DNA of 64,000 nt from Hetaerina americana (Eukaryota; Arthropoda; Insecta; Odonata; Calopterygidae): the NCBI GenBank assembly GCA_022747635.1, contig JAKTNV010000078.1, forward strand, positions 992,001 to 1,056,000, in the 5' to 3' direction. Below the pieces are notes generated by a model, which saw nothing but the letters and a program-made list of their open reading frames with translations, was not told the origin of the DNA and made no database searches. The translations under genes were made by a program, and so were the position numbers. Of this stretch, positions 33,666 to 45,290 are shown piece after piece. The first letter of the stretch is position 1, and every line of letters begins with the position of its first letter.

Positions 33666-36240
33666 ATTTATATTTTATTATTACCCTTAAATTTACTATT
33701 GAAATGCTCAAAGAACGATTATATGAACTTATTCTAATTTATGTATCACGTGATATTTCTTAAAAAGACACGCAGCAATTTTAACTAATGAGTAAAATAT
33801 CTTTGATTCTTAGTAATAATTTTGGCAAATTTAAAGTTCTTATTATCCTTAATAATCTATTGTCCAAGGGATGAACCGAATCGGCATACCAGCAGTCACT
33901 AAATTTCTGAAAGATATTTCATTTAACATTTATTTTAAAGTACTTACAGAAATAAAAATGTAACTGTAGGAAAAGGACTAACAAAGGTTTCCTTAGGAAT
34001 GTAAAGAAAATGGGTGTTACTTTTGAAGGAAAGATGCCAGGATGGGGAAGGTAGAATGTTAATCCCAATTTTGAGAAGAATAACCATTCCTGATCTGGGG
34101 AACCTAATGTTAAAATTATGCACGTACAATCACTGGGAACACTTCGCTCTTGCATTTACAAGCACCAATTGTTAGTAATGCTACGGACATTGAATACAGA
34201 GAAGCTAAAGATAAAAAAAGGCCTTGTAAAAGCATCCCCTTAGATGGAGATAAAAATAGGGTCAGCCTCCAGGCCCCAAATAAGGCGTAAATTTCCGTTT
34301 TAATCGGCATACTTATTTCATAATTTTGAACACAATCTAAGAATAAGCATTCCACGTCTTATTATTTTTACTGAATCCCCCATGATTGCCCAATTTTCAG
34401 TTCTCTTTCTGAGTTCCGTTATTACTTTTTAAGCGATTTAGTTCATTTCCATTGAAGAGGATGAACAAGTTTTATTAACGACGTATTGTTCATGTGTAAG
34501 TTATATTAAATAATATATTTTGAATTGAGTTATTTCAACGGCTCTTCCAGCTAAATGAGACCCCTGAAATACCTTCATATAGGACAGGAAAATATTGAAC
34601 TAAAATGACTCGTAATGTAAATTATAAGTACGAGTTTCGTAGATTTTAACTTCCAACATTACCATATACTTCGTAGGTGCACGTAATAGGGTGATTGTCT
34701 TTGTAGATAATAGGCAGTCTAAACTGACATGGTTATTACATGGTACTCTAAATGTCAATATGAGGCTTTTCCCATGGTGCTGTATGACTCATGCTATCAA
34801 AGCAACTACGCAAAACCAAATTACCTCGTGACTCTCTGATGAGAACACGAGATGGCAACTGTTACACGGATTTGGAGGGGGTACTCGGAAGTGATTATGG
34901 ATATAGCTAAGAAGATTTGGTTCATTCAAGGCGAGGAGAAGAGACGGGAGAGCAAAATCATGCTTCGAAGTGTTTTCAAGGGGATGATGAGGGGTTTATC
35001 TGCCTGATATTTGAGATATTTGATGATTGGCGTGGTGAGGCTATCCAAAGGAGTAAACGATATACCAGAGAGATATGCTAGGAAGGGGATGGAGATCTGA
35101 GTTTTGATAAAAGAAGGATTTTCGGCTTATGCTCTCAAGGAAATGAACGACAAAAGGTTTTTGTAACTGCTTCAGCTCTCTCGCAACGTCGAATGAAATT
35201 TGATTTGTTACTCACAGAGGCAAAGGAGATGTCATTGAAGGATAGGGTGAAGTGAAAAAAGCCAAGCTGTGGAAAAGAAAAGGAAGTTAATAAGGTCGGT
35301 TTACGTGTCATTTATTGCATATAACATGAATATTTATTGACTTGAACGAACAAAACTCATGCATAGGAAAATATTTGCCTACTTCGGAAAATTAATCCTT
35401 AAAACACATTTTATTCGTTAATATTGACCTGCAATGTAATTGGGGGGCTGTAAATTCCCTCTAACTTTGCTGAAAGGTTGGAGAGAATATACCTAATGCG
35501 ATTCTCGTAATCCCTTTTCCAGCATCGACCCTTATCAGCTCACACATCCATCACTAATTTAACTTAAAATGTCAAAATTCGCTCACTTGCTCTTCATTAG
35601 ATCGCAAAATTTAATTGAAATTGAATATGCATATTAATTTTTTATTCATTACATTATCCAAATATGAGGCCCATCAGTGATTCATAATGTCATATTCCCC
35701 ACTTACTGATTGAAGAGGAATACGGAGGAGGAAATAGTTCAAATCTCTTTAAAGTCCAGTCACTTCCTCAGGTCGACAGTAGGGAGTGTTTCGGCGTGTA
35801 TTAGGCTATAAGGTATTACGTGTGTGTGACTCGGAGTTATGGATAGGATAACATATACTTTTTTTTTCTCTACAACATATTTATGTATAATTTACAACTG
35901 TAGTATAATCTTCATCATATATGATGTACAAAGAATTAAGACAATCAATACAATATACGACGTACAATTACAGATAATCTTTATCATGTACCATAGTGAT
36001 ATGATCATCATAATATACGATAGTAGTATAAATTAAAAATTAATAAATGGAATACTCTCTCTGCTCCTGCTAAGGCAGTCAGTTCTGGCTTAACAGCAGG
36101 TGCCACATGAACAAAAATAGATTGAAGGAAGGTAATTATTCTTAAAGACAGAAAAGAACGGCACTTACAATTAATATATTAGGATATTTAACCTAGGTTT
36201 ATTTTGGACCATGAATTAAGGGTGGAAATATGAGTATCTA
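33666..36240. other. Unannotated AT-rich DNA
   Basis: No supported gene. A loosely repetitive TATACGAYGTAC-type stretch lies at about 35880-36030. Confidence 0.45.
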
Positions 36241-36400
36241 GTTAAGTATATCACTGAACGGAGGAAACTGCTACAGACTTTATTTTTTGGGAGTTACCCA
36301 TCAGGGTACCCTGAAGATGCCCATCAGGGTACCCTGAAGGTGACACAAAGTGTTGAAAACTAGGTCGTAAGAATAAAAATCCAGTGAAATCAACCATAGC
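36241..36400 (+). mobile_element. Penelope-like element tail with hammerhead-like motif
   Basis: The order ACCCTGAAGGTGAC (36331-36344), AAAGTGTTGAAAAC (36347-36360), then TAGGTCGTAAGAATAAAAA fits the hammerhead-like tail of Penelope-like elements: CTGANGA box, stem II with loop, GAAA box and a GTC cleavage triplet. The box here is CTGAAGG, one base off consensus. A 23-bp tandem duplication (36297-36319 and 36320-36342) repeats the first half, and its upstream copy keeps a consensus CTGAAGA. No PLE coding sequence was seen upstream, so this is an isolated terminal fragment. Confidence 0.5.
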
Positions 36401-36689
36401 TTTATTCTGTCTTCCGTTGTTTATCATTGGAGGGTTTTATATTCCGTATTGTAAATCAAATGCAAATGAACCACCAGGTTATTCTAACCAGGTGATTCAT
36501 TTACACGAGATAAAATACGATCTTGGGGTCCTAATGATGCTCCCGCTGTTATATATAATCTATATTACTCTAGGTCTTTTCAAAAGTTTTAAGAATATTC
36601 ACTTATTCTATTCGTGTCTGAAGAATATCCGACACAGTTTCTCCAGCTTCAACACATAATTACGTATCATGGGTTATCTCTATCTAAGG
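36401..36689. other. Unannotated DNA
   Basis: The frame at 36384-36659 has no recognised domain. No other feature. Confidence 0.4.
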
Positions 36690-37125
36690 ATTTGATTCTT
36701 AGTACCTCTCCAAATTACCCTGCTCCCTGGAACTTACTTCATACCCTCTTTCACTCCTTGTGCCGATTTATTACTTTAAATGCTTCTCGTATTTCATCCT
36801 TGCCCTTCCTCTGTAATTCTTCCCATTTGTAAATTTTCTTAAATCATGATCTTTAATAAACCATCGTGTATCAGAATGCGCCTATTTCTTCTTGCTTCAT
36901 CTTCTTCTTGTAAGTTTCCTCCATGGACCTCTCTCTTCAACCAGTCTTAGAAGTACTTATTTTGTTACTCTATTTATCCACTCAATCTTGTTCGTTCATC
37001 CGTAGCACCACATTCGCCTCCAATCTTCTGCCCTCTGCTCCTCCTACCGTCCACGTCTCACACAATGTAGAAAAGTAAACTCCTCATAAAATTTTTATTG
37101 GATCGCTCCAGTAACTTAATGTTGC
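36690..37125 (-). pseudogene. Old RTE retrotransposon fragment
   Basis: Two parts align by eye, in the same orientation, with the RTE copy at the window end. About 36780-36890 resembles the linker before the reverse transcriptase (near 63610-63690). About 36920-37115 resembles the thumb/C-terminal region (near 62030-62200): the block CGCCTCCAATCTTCTGCC...CCACGTCTCACAC matches CAAAAGCCTCCAGTCTACG...CCACGTTTCCGCG. The frame is destroyed and the middle is deleted. Confidence 0.5.
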
Positions 37126-40100
37126 AAAAGACATATGAATAAATACCTCTCTTCTTTTTTATCACATTTCCCTTCCTCCCCCAGTTATCCTAGGGGAATA
37201 TTTCTTAAGGAGAATGCAGATGAAATCCAAAGTGAGGGTTTTGGTTGAGGGCACAATGCAGGAAACAAGAATCACGTAGAGGCTTGAGGAGACTCCGTCA
37301 AGGATCACAAGGAAAACGGTGAGGCGGGCTCGTGACGGTGAGGACGAGGGGGCGAGAAGGTACGTGTTGACTCTAGAAGGGTTGGCCACCGAGGAGGAGT
37401 TTTACGAGGCGTGGCGGAATGGAGGCCAGGGGTCAGGGTACGAGGGGTCAGAAGGTACATGCTTTCGGAGCAGGGCTAATGTGTCCTTGAGAGGGTTAGT
37501 GGAATAGAGGGTTCCGTCGGGTCTTCCGACAGGATCCCCAGCCCTTACCCTGCTCCCTCTCCTAAGGGCCATCCAACCATTTAAGAGAAGTCCATATTGA
37601 GGATGACTGCCTTTTACTATTCAAAGGGAAGTATAGTTTACGGTTTCACAGGCGTATTCCAGAGTGATAAACGGAGTGTGGTAATAAAAGACAAGATTTA
37701 TATCCCAAAGAGTCGGAAAGATTGCTCGGAATAAAATACTGCTCAATAAATTTTACGGATAGCATTTGGCCGAGATTCATCCCTAGTACTCAAAGTTAAT
37801 TTCCGCCAACTAACGTGTAGGTACACGATTGTTAAAATTTAAATACTTATAATAAAAACGAGTAAAATGAATGTCCGGGCATATCCGCGTTTAACGCTCC
37901 TCCATCTCTTATCTAACAAAAATTTCTATTTTTTTTGGAATAAGCTTCGGGATTTTAGTCATGGCAAAATTTTTAGATTGCCTTTCCAACTAATTTTATA
38001 TCCATATTTTCCAATCCTTCAGAAAATGCCCATGCAATGTAATATTTATGAACCATTGGCTTGGGAAAAAAAACTTGGCAATGCGGCAGTTGCCGCATGA
38101 TAGAACAAACAAGCGAAGCTTCACTTCAATGATCGTTGGCCAGATTCGATAAAATAAAGCGTGCTTTGCATGACACAGTGCGACGTATTTTTACCCGGGC
38201 TTTTATTTGCTGGTCAAATAGCCTCACTCATCATAATGAGACCGTCAAAGTATTAAGCGAAAGTGGAAGTGAGCACATTCTGTTTTGTCTGCACATTATT
38301 TCCTTTATACTTGCTTCTATACTGTTTATACTTTCCTTCTCTATGATAAAAATGTATATTGAGTAGCAGTACTGGCCACAAACTACTAAAACGTACCTCA
38401 GAAGCATGGTGTAAGTTGTGTTATATTTAACAGATTACAGTGAAAGTTTTATATCAATGACCCAAATAAGATGCCCCTATTTTAAAGTAATAACGTAAAG
38501 ACGGTCTAGGTTTGCTGTATTCTATACTATTTTTTAATATATGCATTATTCGATTTTGGCCGTGTATTTTTCAAATGAACAGCAAAACCGCCAAACCATC
38601 TTCTTTCTTGATTTTGTAATGTTATACGTACAGTTATATGGATATGTAATTAATCATATGGCGCTACATTCATTCAAGTCGAGGGATTTTACGCTTTCAC
38701 TCTTTTAACTGGGTGGTGCAAGAACCCATTTTTCCAATGGAATGAGGATTGTACGAATTTGTAAGATATTTACCTGGAAATGAAGGCCTAGTTTGCGGCA
38801 CAGAATAGCACTTACATGAAAGCATTGGGAAGAGCACTAACATGAAATCCTCCATCCTCATTGGTTACAGTAGTAACTTAGGCTGATACTAGTCACGCAA
38901 CATAGCAAAGTAGTTCAAACGGAGAGTTGCCACGAAGAGTCCATATGGCATTCAGAGTATTTATGAGCGTAAAATACCCAATATTGTCATATTTTACTTA
39001 TAATAAGTCTAATTACATCAAGAGGCTTGGTACAGGTGGGGTATAATTATTTACTTCAGCCCCAACTGTCTCTAATTTTATTATTTGAACAATATGCATC
39101 ACAGCTGCCAGCTCCGTATTTAATATCCTCGACCATTTCTTCCATTCTGACGTTTCTTTTCAATAGGATAAATTTAAGCCATAATTTCAAGTGGGCCATT
39201 TTTTAATATTCCAATTAAGAGTTAAAATAAAATTGAAACTACTTAAATACCTATTGCTCATCACCCACTTTGATTGTTTGCACAATGGAATGCTTTTGTG
39301 GACTTGGTATGCATCAGAACGTCGGAACAATTTTTTTAAACTTTGTTAATAACAGTAATACTCCAACTATAAATGGTTAACTTAGTGACTGCCCATTAAG
39401 TTAAAAAACATTTTCGAGATTATTTTATGCTATAATGTTACATGTTAGTATATACAGTATTTTTTTAGAGATGAACTATGCAAAAATATCACCTAAAATA
39501 GGAATTTGATATACCACTGAGACCCTATATAAATAATTTCTGAAAACGTTCTATGAACTACCATTTATTATAAATGAATCCTATTCGTGTATTTTCTTAT
39601 ATTCTTTACCTAAAAATAACATGGGCAATCGTCGTCGATCCATTTGACCTAGGCCCTAATCACCATAAGCTTTATATCCAATTCTTTGCTTATTCTAACC
39701 TAAATTATACCGTTAGGAATGAATTCAGCTTGCACTTAGACAGCCACTTTCCTAGTCATAACACGTACTCAGGCATTATCATTTTGATTCACCTGGTATT
39801 CACGTGGCTTGAGGCAAACCAGGTTTTCATTTATTTCCTCTGCTACATTCATTAACAGTTGGACGCGATAAGATAATCACTCATCGATACAACTGCTGAT
39901 AATGAATTAGCATTTTACATGAAAAGTATGTGATATTTAGGGAAATGGAAGAATAAAGAAGCAATTTAATGCTGGGGGAGGAATTATCAGGAAAAACGAT
40001 ATCTAGAGTAAATGCATAATGTAGGGTTTTACCTCACAATTTATCATTTGTTTGAAAATTAAGAAAAATGCTCCGTGAATTAAAATGCAGTCCTGACAGT

Positions 40101-41400
40101 TTCAATCTGGGTTTGCAAACCAGCTCTGCCAAAAAGCCCTCACCCCTTCTATTTCCGAGACAAAGCGATTAGAACGACCCTCCGGGAGAAGGTAAGGCTT
40201 CCATCTCTTCATTTAAAACCTGAATACGGCGACCATTCACAAAGACGCTTAGCTTGAAACAATTAAGTGCGGTCTAAACGCCTGGAAGGGCTCTGATTTT
40301 ATTAGTGACAGGGAGAGACAAGCAAGGGAAAAGAGAGAGAGAACAATTATACGGATTTCGAATTCTGCCCCTTTCCCCTCTTCACAAACCCCCGACCCGT
40401 CTGCGAATGTGGATTTTACCTCTTCCGCCTCCACCCTGGAAGATGAAAATCCATCCTCCTTACCATCAATTCTTTCGTGAGAACTCCCTTCGATTTTGCC
40501 CTATCTCCGCCCGCCTCCGTTAGCCCCTCTTCTCTCTCTCCGATTCATGCATCCATCGTCCTCGCAACCCTTACTTTCACCCTTCCGGAATAGTCGCCGA
40601 ATCCCTTATCTTGCCGTATTGCCCCAAACCCTTTCCATCCCTTAATGTCCTGCCCCTCCGCCCCCTCACCTTCCAACTGAGAGCGAAATTACTGTCCTTG
40701 ATGAGCAAAACAAGCGGGCATTGGTGGATCCGCCATCAATCCAATACCCCTCCTCATCCCGGCGAGAGAGGGATACGGCAGTTCTATCCGTACTCAGCGC
40801 ACAAGAAAGGCAAAAGGGGGGTGAGGGGAGAGGGGTGGGGTTCGTTATGTGATCTTAAGTGCACGGCTGTGGGGATGGAGAAGGATTGTAGGGGATCGAA
40901 TCGTCGGGGCTGGAGATACGAAGGTGGGGGAGGAGGTGGACTTGTTTTAGGGAGGGTGGCTGAGAGAAAAGACGTCTGCTTCGAAGAAGAAGGATGATTA
41001 CGGCACGTTGAGAGGACGTCGAGGAGAGATTGGATCAATGTGGGAGGTTAGGGGAGATGGGTGATTAACGATTCCAAGAAAGGCACGTTCCCTTGTGTGA
41101 TTTTCATTTCAACAGCCAAAAGGTGGAATAAAAGTACTTAGCCGGGATTCATATGCAATAGACGATCCGATGATCAAATGACGCGTGAAACTAAAATTTG
41201 TGTGATAAACATTGAAGGGAGATAATTTATTTCGCTTTTTAGTCTAGGTGGGGAGTATAGAATGATGCCTAAAGATAATCAGAGTTATTTGAGAAAGAGA
41301 GGATAATGTAAAAAATGTAAATAATTGGAAACTTTGGGCTATTTTAAATACCTCAGTACATAGTAGCTGGACAAAATAAATAATCATTACCTTGCACTTT
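37126..41400. other. Unannotated DNA with two GC-richer patches
   Basis: A GC-richer patch at about 37300-37560 opens a 62-codon frame (37319-37507, acidic/Gly-rich, unknown) and another lies at about 40310-41000 (pyrimidine- then purine-rich). The rest is AT-rich. I support no gene, RNA or transposon here. Confidence 0.4.
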
Positions 41401-41409
41401 TTCATTACT

Positions 41410-42080
41410 CCGCTTCCCCTTCTTCCAACACAAATTCATCTATCAGCTGTCTATTCCGTCCCTTCCTCTCCCGAGTTTATCTAACATTTTCTCTTTTATC
41501 TTGACTTTCGAGATCCCATTGCCCTTTAGTATCTCTGCCACCTACTTTATCTTCCTTTTCGAATTTCAACCAAAACATCCTATCTCTTCCTTTTTTATCT
41601 ACCACTTATTCCTTTGCCTTCTTAACTATACATTTTATCAGCTTGACCCTTTTCCATGCCCACATCTCTAAAGCCTTTGATCTAAATTCATTCCCTTTCC
41701 TCAGGTTTCGGAATTATACTTTGATAAGCTCCAGGTCAGAGTTTTCCCTTCAAATTTATATTAAAAGATTCATGCCATCAATTCCCACTTCCCGATAAAT
41801 ACTTATTTTGCGACCCAATCTTTTCTATAATGTTCTTTCTGGTAAGTTTTATTTTCCTTCTAAACAATGGAAAAATGTATAAGTAGTCTCTTCTGCCTTA
41901 ATTTATCATCTCAAAATTTGTATTTCACTTTAAATTGTTACAGCTAGATTATGCCATTAATTTTGCTTTCTTGTTGCATATATCTTTCCGTGTATCTTCA
42001 TTTCTTATTTTTTGGTATAGTTTCCATTAGCAATAGCTGAAATTTCTTGGTTGATGAGATAATCAATGTTACATCATGTA
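41410..42080 (-). pseudogene. Old RTE reverse transcriptase C-terminal fragment
   Basis: Same-orientation similarity to the end-of-window RTE copy (about 61870-62470). The blocks around 41448-41520 match 61895-61965, the block CATGCCCACATCTCTAAAGCC (about 41655-41675) matches CACACCCACATTTCAAAAGCC near 62103, and the block at 41774-41835 matches 62238-62300. Many indels and stops make it a non-functional relic. Confidence 0.5.
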
Positions 42081-44180
42081 ATTCTGATTTAATTATATCC
42101 TCCAATGTTTGTATCCATAATCAAACCTTCGAAGGCGTAATTCATCCATCTTCCGGTTAGGTTAAAAACACTCTTAGTAACGAGCACTTCATTCCCTTCT
42201 TGATACGCTCCCTACTACCATTACTTAGGCAGTTTGGTTCATGAAGCCGTTTTTAATAAGAACCCCTTTTCTTCAGTCCATCGTCCGCATTTGTTGATTG
42301 AAAATTCCGGTCAATGGTGATTCAGTCTATTTTTAAATCTAATGGATTATTTTATTGATTACAGCCCCCTGCAAACCCTCGTTCAGTATTGTCATGTAAC
42401 TTAACGTATTTTAGAGTTTAAATGTTTAACGGTATCATATTTCCGTTTACATTTACAATAATTTTCAGTAGTAATAAAAAGCATCTGTCTTTCCGTCGAT
42501 GCCGCATGTAACTGTAAATCGCGCCTCAAACTCCATCTACGTAGATCTTGATCTGCAATACAAAATTTATGTTTAAAGAGACATGCGATAATTCCACTTT
42601 ACATGAAATTTGCAGAGCTCTTCACAAACTTATCGTATCTTAAATCGTATTTGAACCGCAAAAGATTTTAAATATGAATGGAAAGTAGTAGAATATACAA
42701 CATCTGAAGTCGACGTTTAATATAATCTTTGCCTGACGGAGTAAGAATTCAAATCTTTCTTAAACTTGATATTTATTCATCTCTCTAAGCTTCAAAGGTG
42801 GCACCCGGATCGAAATTTTGATTCGAAGTCGAGAAATTTTCGGCATGTAGTGATCCCCCCTCCCGTTTGCCACATGACCAACTGACACATCCGCGGTGGC
42901 AGCCATCAACATTTCATGAGAACAAATTAAGCTTCCTTCGGCTCTCGAAATCGTGAATTCTGTTTAAGAAGCGCGCTCTTAAGAGGCGCGTGACAAGATG
43001 AGGCAAGTGAAGGGAAGACAAGCGAGAGAGGGTTGCGATGGGCTGTCTCACGTAATAAAGAAGACAAAACTAATCTCGTTCTCAGCATAAACTCATTCTT
43101 CAGCGCCATCCCCCGATTCCTCCTCCTTTAGTCTCTTTGCTTTCCATTCATTGCCTCCACTTGGTTCTTCTCTAACTCGTGCAAATTCTGTTCTGGGAAA
43201 GTAGACATAAGGGAAAGGAGAGGGGACTAGCGGAAGCGTAAGGACTAAAGGGGTCGGACTTAAAACGACCGACGAGCAAGTATAAGGTGAGCGGGGCCAT
43301 TTCTGGGGACAATGGGGTATTTTTAATGACAAATTAGCTCATCGCTAAAAATAAAAAGGGCAGAGGTTCTTTCTGGATGTTGTGTATTAAGTTTTATCCC
43401 TAAGGACTTAAATTTATTTTTAATAACATAAATTGCCATGACCATGCCATTGCTAAGTCAGATAACTGTTTGAATAAATTTATATAGTTTTATTTTTGAA
43501 ATCCTTTCAACACGAGTGCACGGGCAGACCAAGAAAACTATTACTTTTGAAGATAGGTTAAAGATAAAATCACCTCAGTATTCACACAAAAAATTATACA
43601 TACTTGCTCAAAACTTAAAAAAATGTATACATGGTTGTTATATTTGACCTGCAAGGCAAATTCTTTGAAATTTTATATAGCTCTATTCCATTCCATGGGC
43701 TACAAACTAGACTTAAAGAAGTGGCTCGTGAATTTAGATGAAGCTCGAAAACTCGCTTACGGTAGCAGCAAATGCCTCTAGCTGGTTCGCCCATAAATCG
43801 TAGTGTAGGAGCCAGGCGAAAGAGTTCACGTTAAACGTTCCTCAAGAAGGTGGGACCAAAAATATTTGACCCTAGTGGGATGGTTACTTTAAGTGGCCAT
43901 CAACAAAACAATCAAAAAGAAAATTGGTTTTCATGTGTGGGGGAAAAACCAAAGAAACCTTCAAAGCGGGTGAAATTCACCCATTCATGACGAGAATGCC
44001 GGCTTCATTTTGCTTCGAAGTTATAGGAACCAGAAAGTTGCACCTCCTTGCATTTAAATCTGATTTACAGGCATCGTCACCCGTTAGCAATCCTAAAGAC
44101 GCTCTACCCTTTTGAGTATGGCATTTAATTGATACATATGATGCAAAAAACAACTAAAAAATGCATTGGAAAGCCGCCTC
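42081..44180. other. Unannotated AT-rich DNA
   Basis: No supported feature. A GC-richer patch at about 42960-43300 opens small minus-strand frames without motifs. Confidence 0.4.
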
Positions 44181-45290
44181 AATTTTATAAAAATGATACT
44201 TTAATAAAAAAAAGCATACCTTGAAACTTGTTTCTACTGTGACTGATACGAATAAATCTGAAATAATGAGAAAAAAGGGAGAGAATAACAGAGAGGCGGA
44301 GAGATTGGCGCAAGGGCTCCACGTAAAGGACGAGATGGTTTCGAGATGGCCGCAATTGGAGAAGGGAAGGACACAGTGGCATCCGGACGTGGACATATAT
44401 AGGGGCGAGAAGAAGTCACAGGGGGGGGGTCGTGGAGGGAGACGAGGGGCCCGGGATCGTGGGAAGGAGGAGAGAGAGAGAGGAAAAGACAGGCGGCAGG
44501 AGTGGGAGGAGACGACGGGATATTCCCTCATCGGCGTCGCCAAACTTTTCGCGTGGTTTTTGTCCCGCATGTGGGGCTGTTTGCCCCAAGTCGCTGCCGA
44601 GGGCGTATGTGTGTGCGTGCGTGGTGGGCTCATGTGAAGGCTCGCCTGCGTGTGTTTGCGTACGTGTGTTCCGGACGGGGTGAGGAAGAATACGGGGGCT
44701 GTGTGATGGCGACGCCACGGTGACGAGTCGAACAACGCGGAAGAGGGTGGGTTGGGGTGAGTAGATAACAGGATCGGGGAAGTGGGGGAGAGAATCTTTT
44801 CGGGTAGTGGGACGAATGGGATGGGGCTCCCGGAGTTTCCGGGGGCTTTCCGGCCTCCTCTCTCTCTCTTTCTCTCTTGCTCATGCACACATGAACACAC
44901 ACACTCACAAACCATTCCTCCTGGCCCCCTACGAGGCACCGCTAGGCGCCGAGGAGCTTCGGAATGGGAGGGGAATAAAGTGGCGGAGAGGGATGCTCAA
45001 GGTGTAGGAGGCCGGTGGGGAGGAGGAACAGGAGGTTAAAGGAGGCCAAGAGACGCCACCACGCAGACTCCCTTCCGCCGGGGCGGCGACGATTGAGGAA
45101 AAGGGGCCGGGGGAAGAGGTATATGTAGAAGGACATGCCAGGTTAAGGGAGGGATAAAGGATACGGAATTCGTCGAGAGATAGGGGAGTGGGACAGAAGG
45201 GCGATACGAGGACTTTTAGAGAGAAGAAGAGAGGAGAAGGGGGTAACCCAAGGAGATAGAAATTCCATTTTCCGCGCAATTTCGACACTA
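44181..45290. promoter_or_regulatory. CpG-rich, purine-biased island with a TATA-like site
   Basis: The plus strand is purine-rich and CpG-bearing from about 44290 to 45130. A TATA-like CATATATAGGGGCG lies at 44395-44408 and also reads as CCTATATATG on the minus strand. A G-run and GT/AC simple repeats follow. The longest frame of the window outside transposons (261 codons, 44154-44939 minus) lies here, but it is Pro/Ser/His/Thr low-complexity and overlaps equally open frames on the plus strand, so I do not call a gene. Promoter identity is inferred from composition only. Confidence 0.3.

Noticed and set aside
37319..37507. Possible exon encoding an acidic, Gly-rich peptide
   Set aside because: 62 codons, no splice context, no family, and overlapping open frames in GC-rich DNA.
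42185..42330. Possible retroposon fragment
   Set aside because: Looks like neighbouring decayed repeats but no block could be aligned with confidence.
43740..43880. SINE-like sequence with CACGTTAAAC
   Set aside because: One short string shared with retroposon tails, without promoter boxes, tail or duplication.
44154..44939. 261-codon minus-strand open frame
   Set aside because: Composition is Pro/Ser/His/Thr-rich from purine/pyrimidine bias and simple repeats. Several other frames on both strands are equally open over the same DNA, and no domain is seen.
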